A stretch of 28,173 nucleotides of DNA from Paracoccaceae bacterium (GTDB lineage Bacteria; Pseudomonadota; Alphaproteobacteria; Rhodobacterales; Rhodobacteraceae), in NCBI GenBank assembly GCA_007128995.1, contig SKWJ01000444.1, forward strand, positions 1-28,173. Reading direction: 5' to 3'. Position numbers and translations under genes: made by a program. This document shows positions 24,112 to 28,173 of this stretch, in pieces (the stretch's first letter is position 1; each line of letters opens with the position of its first letter). The notes beneath the pieces are model-generated. The model was given only the letters and a program-made list of their open reading frames with translations, searched no databases and was not told the DNA's origin.

Positions 24112-24570
24112 TACATACTCCTGACGACAAGAACGCCTTGCCACTACGCGACTACATACAAGCCGATACACCTTATGGCTGATCGATACGCCTCTATTTC
24201 AGATTTCGCCATGATTTGGCGCAAAACGTTGCAAAAAGCTTTCCAGATGTTTGCAATATGCGAAATTACGGGCCTGTTCAGCACTTACCGCCAGACCTTG
24301 GGGCAGTAATGTCATGACATTCCGGCATTTCGTGACTGGCGGCCCGGTTTTCAAGGGCTCTGGTTGCATGGCGATCCTGAAACCGGGCTGCGAATCGGGC
24401 GAACCATCGCTGCCACAGTCTGTCGGTCTCTCTGTTTGGATGGCGCGAAAAGGCTTGATTGCAGGGGTGATTCAGGCGAACACTCGCCTGAGGGGTACAG
24501 CCTGAATGCTCTTGACCCTCTTCAACCATGGCGCGCATTCAGAACAGACAACAAGGGCGATGATCACGAT
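24112..24570. promoter_or_regulatory. Divergent control region of the VPLPA-CTERM gene and the EPS transferase gene
   Basis: This 459-bp stretch has no supported gene. It is clearly AT-richer between about 24090 and 24270 than its surroundings. It holds the sigma-54-like element on the minus strand (24230-24246), an imperfect inverted repeat around CGCCA/TGGCG (24208-24221) just downstream of that element, and no clear promoter for the + strand transferase. Confidence 0.5.
24230..24246 (-). promoter_or_regulatory. Sigma-54-type (-24/-12) promoter candidate for the VPLPA-CTERM gene
   Basis: Read on the minus strand the element is CTGGAAAGCTTTTTGCA. It matches the -24/-12 consensus YTGGCACG-N4-TTGCW except for two bases, with GG and GC separated by exactly 10 bp. 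Transcription would start near 24219, giving a leader of about 108 nt before the ATG at 24111. PEP-CTERM genes in some beta-proteobacteria are driven by RpoN with PrsK/PrsR, so the match is meaningful, but it is a single site found by eye. Confidence 0.45.
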
Positions 24571-26040
24571 ATGCGGCAGACGCGTGGATCAGAGATGGCA
24601 GCGGGCACCGATGTGACCCTGCCGTTAGCGCGCATCCGCCTTGGCCCTGCCACGTTTTTGCGGGCGGTTCTGACGGTTGAAACGATCATTGTTGCGGTCT
24701 GCATCCTTTCGGCCTGGTTTCTGGCGGGAATGCACCATTTGCCGGTGCTACAGGGCGGAACCGCCCTGATTGCGTCCGCAGGTGTGGTGCTGGTGCACCG
24801 TGCGCTGGTTCGTCCCAGCAAGACGCTGCTTCTGGGTGGGTTCAACCGGCACCGAGATGTTGTCCGGCAAAGCATGCGCGTCTGGGTGATCCTGCTGCCG
24901 CTGCTGGCGGCCTTGGTCTATGTCACACTTGACAGTGGATCTGCGCTTTGGGCAGTGCTTGGTCTTGCATCGGCTGCCGGTCTTTCGACGCTCTGGCGCA
25001 GCATTGCTGCAGGGCAGGTGTCACGGCTGATCCGGCGCGGCAATGTGGGCTTGCGCGTCGCCATTGTCGGTGGGGGCGTCGAGGCAGAAGAGACACTCCA
25101 GCGTTTGCAGCGTATGCGTGATGAAGGCGTTCAGGTGCTTGGTCTGTTCGATGATCGGGAACTCGCGCGCTCGCCGCTGGTGCAGCAGGGCGTTGCGAAA
25201 CTGGGGCGCATCTCGGATCTGCCAGAATTCCTGCGCAAGCACCCGCTGGACCTTGTGATCGTGACGATGCCGCAAAGCGCCGAGGAGCGCATCGCGCAGA
25301 TCCTGTCCGAGTTGTGGGAATTGCCGGTGGATATCCGCCTGACACCCGTACGCACCCGCCTTGTCTTTCGTCCGCGCACATATCAGTGGCTTGGTGATGT
25401 CCCGATGCTGGACCTCTTCGATCGCCCGTTGCGTGCGCTTGATGTGGTGCTGAAGCGCGCGTTTGATCTGTGTCTTGGCAGTGTGCTTCTGGTGCTGCTC
25501 TCGCCTGTATTGTTGTTGATCGCCGTTGCCATCCGGCTTGACAGTGTGGGGCCGATCTTCTTTCGGCAGGCGCGCGAAGGCTATGCATCGCGGCCGTTCC
25601 AGGTCTGGAAATTCCGGACGCTGGATCACGCCAAGGAAGATGCCGGCGCGGTTGTTCCCGTCACCGCCGGCGATACGCGTGTGACGCGTGTCGGGCGGTT
25701 TCTGCGCCGCACTTCGCTGGATGAACTGCCGCAACTGTTCAATGTGATACAGGGGTCCATGTCGCTGGTCGGGCCGCGTCCTCATGCGGTCGGTGCGCGC
25801 AACCGCGATATGGAATTTGCAGCGGTGGTGCAGGGATACGGCGCACGCCATCGGGTGAATCCCGGGATCACAGGCTGGGCGCAGGTGCGCGGGTTTCGGG
25901 GGCCTGTCACCTCTCCGGACGAGATCCGCCAGCGGGTCGAGCTGGATCTGGAATATATCGATCGCTGGTCATTGGGGTTTGATCTTCAGATCCTTGCCAT
26001 GACCCTGCCCACCGTGATCAGAGGCGAGAACGCGGTCTAG
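24571..26040 (+). CDS. Exopolysaccharide-priming polyprenyl glycosylphosphotransferase (WcaJ/WbaP-like)
   Basis: The 489-residue membrane enzyme would transfer a sugar-1-phosphate to undecaprenyl phosphate, the first step of exopolysaccharide repeat-unit assembly. Four N-terminal membrane segments (about 29-51, 64-79, 103-120, 125-145) are followed by a cytosolic nucleotide-binding-like region with AIVGGGVEAEET (164-175), a fifth hydrophobic segment (300-321), and the catalytic bacterial sugar transferase domain with KFRT (347-350), SLDELPQ (382-388), GPRP (401-404) and NPGITGWAQVRG. I chose the ATG at 24571; the frame is open further upstream, but those residues are not family-like. Start uncertain by a few codons (another ATG at 24595). 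Confidence 0.9.
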   Translation: MRQTRGSEMAAGTDVTLPLARIRLGPATFLRAVLTVETIIVAVCILSAWFLAGMHHLPVLQGGTALIASAGVVLVHRALVRPSKTLLLGGFNRHRDVVRQSMRVWVILLPLLAALVYVTLDSGSALWAVLGLASAAGLSTLWRSIAAGQVSRLIRRGNVGLRVAIVGGGVEAEETLQRLQRMRDEGVQVLGLFDDRELARSPLVQQGVAKLGRISDLPEFLRKHPLDLVIVTMPQSAEERIAQILSELWELPVDIRLTPVRTRLVFRPRTYQWLGDVPMLDLFDRPLRALDVVLKRAFDLCLGSVLLVLLSPVLLLIAVAIRLDSVGPIFFRQAREGYASRPFQVWKFRTLDHAKEDAGAVVPVTAGDTRVTRVGRFLRRTSLDELPQLFNVIQGSMSLVGPRPHAVGARNRDMEFAAVVQGYGARHRVNPGITGWAQVRGFRGPVTSPDEIRQRVELDLEYIDRWSLGFDLQILAMTLPTVIRGENAV

Positions 26041-26206
26041 AGTGCTGCTCGATCAGTTTGAGGCAATGCGGGAGCGTAGCACCAGCCCGTATTCGCCATA
26101 TACATTCGTGCCGTTGCGCGTTAGGAGCAGGCACCCGCTGGCTCGTGCGTCGGATATATCTGAATGCGAGATGATGCCGCGCAGACAATTCACCGATAGG
26201 TCCCCA

Positions 26207-28173
26207 ATGATCCAGACACTTTCCGACGCTCTTCAAGAACAAGGTTACGAGACGCTGACAGCCGTACAGGAAGCCGTGACAGCACCCGAGTTGCGCGATG
26301 CGGATCTGCTGGTTTCGGCGCAGACCGGGTCGGGCAAGACAGTCGGTTTTGGCCTTGCGCTGGGGCACACGCTTCTGGGCGAAGCAGAGCAGTTGCCCCC
26401 GGCCGCCGCGCCGCTGGCCCTGATTGTCGCCCCCACGCGCGAGCTTGCGCTTCAGGTCATGCGCGAATTGACATGGCTGTATGCGCGGGCGGGGGCGCGG
26501 GTCATTTCCTGTGTCGGCGGCATGGATATGCGCGATGAACGCCGTGCGCTGGACCGAGGCGCGCATATAGTCGTCGGGACACCGGGACGCTTGCGTGATC
26601 ATATTCAGCGCGGCGCGCTGGATATGGGCAGTCTGCGTGCCATCGTGCTGGATGAAGCAGATGAAATGCTGGATCTTGGCTTCCGCGAAGACCTTGAATT
26701 CATGCTTGCAGAAGCCCCCGAAGATCGGCGCACGCTGATGTTCTCGGCCACAGTGCCCAAGATGATCGCAACTCTGGCCAAGAAATATCAGCGCGATGCC
26801 GTGCGTGTGACCACCTTGACCGGCGAACGCCAGCATGCCGATATTGCCTATCAGGCCTTGCGCGTCTCGCAGGCTGATGCCGAAAATGCAATCATCAATG
26901 TGCTCAGGTTTCACGAAGCGCAGAATGCGCTGGTGTTTGCCAATACGCGCTTGACCGTCAGCCGCCTGACAGCGCGGTTCGCAAATCGTGGGTTTTCGGT
27001 TGTCAGCTTGTCAGGTGAACTCAGCCAGAATGAACGTACCCATGCGCTTCAGGCCATGCGTGATGGGCGCGCGCGCGTCTGCGTGGCAACGGATGTGGCC
27101 GCACGGGGGATTGATCTCCCGAATCTGGAACTTGTGATCCATGCTGATCTGCCCTCCAACCCAGAGGTGTTGCTGCATCGCTCGGGGCGCACGGGCCGCG
27201 CAGGGCGCAAGGGCATTTCCGCGCTCATTGTCCCTCCGCGGGCGACAGGCAAGGCTGAACGTCTTTTGAAGATGGCCAAGATCGAGGCCGAGTGGACAAC
27301 GCCGCCCACGGCAGAAGAAATCCTGCAGCGCGATGAAGAGCGGCTGCTGGCAGATCCGATCTGGCACGAAGAGATCAGCGACCAGCAACAGGCCTTTGCA
27401 CAGAAACTGCTGAACCTGCATTCTGCAGAGACGATTGCCGCCGCGTATCTGCGCCTGCATCGAAGCCGTCAATCCGCGCCGGAAGACTTGACTGTGTCCG
27501 AGGCCCCTGCAGCACAAAAGGAACGCAAGCCCTTCGGTCCGGGAACCTGGTTTGCGCTGTCAGTCGGCGCCAATGACCGGGCCGAGGCCAGATGGCTGCT
27601 GCCGATGCTGTGCCGGGCAGGCAGGCTGAACAAACAGGCGATCGGTGCGATCCGGGTGCAAGCGGATGAAACCTATATCGAACTTGCACAAGACAGTGTC
27701 GAAGGGTTCGTGGCCGCGCTGGGCGATGGCGGAGAACTGGATGAGGGGATCACAGTCCGGCAGCTTGACAGCGCGCCTGATCCCGCAGCCTTCCGTGCTG
27801 ACACGTCCAGGCAGGCAGCAGAAGCGCCGCGACAGGGAAAGCCGCCGCAAAGTAGCAGGCCAGCACCGCGAGAGCGGACAAGGCCGGCCGCCCCTGCACC
27901 CCGGTCGAAAGACCAGCGGCCCCGGAAGACTGCCGCAGCGCGGCCCGAAAAGCAAGTCACGCCAGAACCTCGGCAACAATCGGCACCACCGCCACGACAG
28001 GAAAACCGCAAAACCGAGAAAGCGGATGCCCCCAAATGGCAAGCGTCACGCTCGGACCGTCCGGCAGCACGAAAGGACGCACCGCGCAGCGATAAGCCGG
28101 TCATGGGGAAACCACGCGCTGCGGCAGGTGGTCAGAAACCGGAAAAGCGGTTCAAGGCCGATGCGTCTGACAG
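26207..28173 (+). CDS. DEAD-box ATP-dependent RNA helicase, 3'-truncated by window end
   Basis: The frame is open for 655 codons to the window edge. It contains motif I AQTGSGKT (38-45), PTREL (76-80), GG near 104, TPGRL (125-129), DEAD (149-152), SAT (180-182), ARGID near 299, and HRSGRTGRAGR (324-334). A DbpA/CsdA-type RNA-binding domain follows at about 448-505. From about 530 the chain becomes a low-complexity tail rich in Arg, Lys, Pro, Ala and Gln, typical of DeaD/CsdA-like helicases involved in ribosome assembly or cold-shock RNA remodelling. The start ATG follows a weak AUAGG site; the helicase core begins immediately, so little is missing. The stop lies beyond the window. Confidence 0.93.
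   Translation, partial: MIQTLSDALQEQGYETLTAVQEAVTAPELRDADLLVSAQTGSGKTVGFGLALGHTLLGEAEQLPPAAAPLALIVAPTRELALQVMRELTWLYARAGARVISCVGGMDMRDERRALDRGAHIVVGTPGRLRDHIQRGALDMGSLRAIVLDEADEMLDLGFREDLEFMLAEAPEDRRTLMFSATVPKMIATLAKKYQRDAVRVTTLTGERQHADIAYQALRVSQADAENAIINVLRFHEAQNALVFANTRLTVSRLTARFANRGFSVVSLSGELSQNERTHALQAMRDGRARVCVATDVAARGIDLPNLELVIHADLPSNPEVLLHRSGRTGRAGRKGISALIVPPRATGKAERLLKMAKIEAEWTTPPTAEEILQRDEERLLADPIWHEEISDQQQAFAQKLLNLHSAETIAAAYLRLHRSRQSAPEDLTVSEAPAAQKERKPFGPGTWFALSVGANDRAEARWLLPMLCRAGRLNKQAIGAIRVQADETYIELAQDSVEGFVAALGDGGELDEGITVRQLDSAPDPAAFRADTSRQAAEAPRQGKPPQSSRPAPRERTRPAAPAPRSKDQRPRKTAAARPEKQVTPEPRQQSAPPPRQENRKTEKADAPKWQASRSDRPAARKDAPRSDKPVMGKPRAAAGGQKPEKRFKADASD

Noticed and set aside
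24217..24232. A + strand TGGC...TTGC element resembling a sigma-54 promoter for the EPS transferase
   Set aside because: The GG and GC dinucleotides are 11 bp apart rather than 10, a spacing sigma-54 does not normally accept.
26042..26082. Imperfect hairpin after the EPS transferase stop
   Set aside because: The arms GTGCT/AGCAC are short, the inner pairing needs an asymmetric bulge, and no T-run follows.

Overview
The window looks like chromosomal DNA of a GC-rich alphaproteobacterium, most likely Rhodobacterales (Rhodobacteraceae-like). The best lineage marker is a surface protein at 23473-24111 with a VPLPA-CTERM sorting signal, a type known mainly from Rhodobacterales. Dense ATGA/TGATG gene overlaps and the family content agree. 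No rRNA, tRNA, CRISPR array or intact mobile element was seen.

Region 1 (1-11602, + strand) is one long catabolic gene cluster. A 5'-truncated M32 metallocarboxypeptidase is followed by ten closely packed genes: class I/II aminotransferase, VOC/glyoxalase protein, AspA/AstE-type zinc deacylase, PuuE-like polysaccharide deacetylase, AllA-like ureidoglycolate lyase, DapA/NAL-type aldolase, NAD-dependent epimerase, two tandem Gfo/Idh/MocA oxidoreductases, an SDR, and an M20 dipeptidase. Most junctions overlap by 1-8 bases. I cannot assign this combination to a pathway I know. The enzymes suggest import and stepwise dismantling of a peptide-like, N-acylated or ureido-containing compound.

Region 2 (11743-21304) is the import system. 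After a convergent NAD(P)-binding protein come two minus-strand oligopeptide-type ABC ATPases, then a 424-bp divergent control region. The + strand then carries a periplasmic binding protein (SBP1), two permeases, a GntR/FCD regulator and a second, clearly paralogous binding protein (SBP2). A shared GTCGAC-centred motif lies upstream of SBP1 and upstream of the regulator and is a good candidate operator. Three hairpins separate SBP1 from the permeases, and a hairpin plus T-tract terminator follows SBP2. An M14 zinc carboxypeptidase (21407-23077) starts just after that terminator and probably belongs to the same physiology.

Region 3 (23100-28173) is unrelated. It holds an N-terminally truncated membrane-protein relic, the VPLPA-CTERM protein with a sigma-54-like promoter, a WcaJ/WbaP-type exopolysaccharide-priming glycosyltransferase, and a DEAD-box RNA helicase that runs off the window end. 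The sorting-signal protein beside an EPS-priming enzyme fits the known link between exosortase systems and exopolysaccharide; no exosortase gene is in the window.
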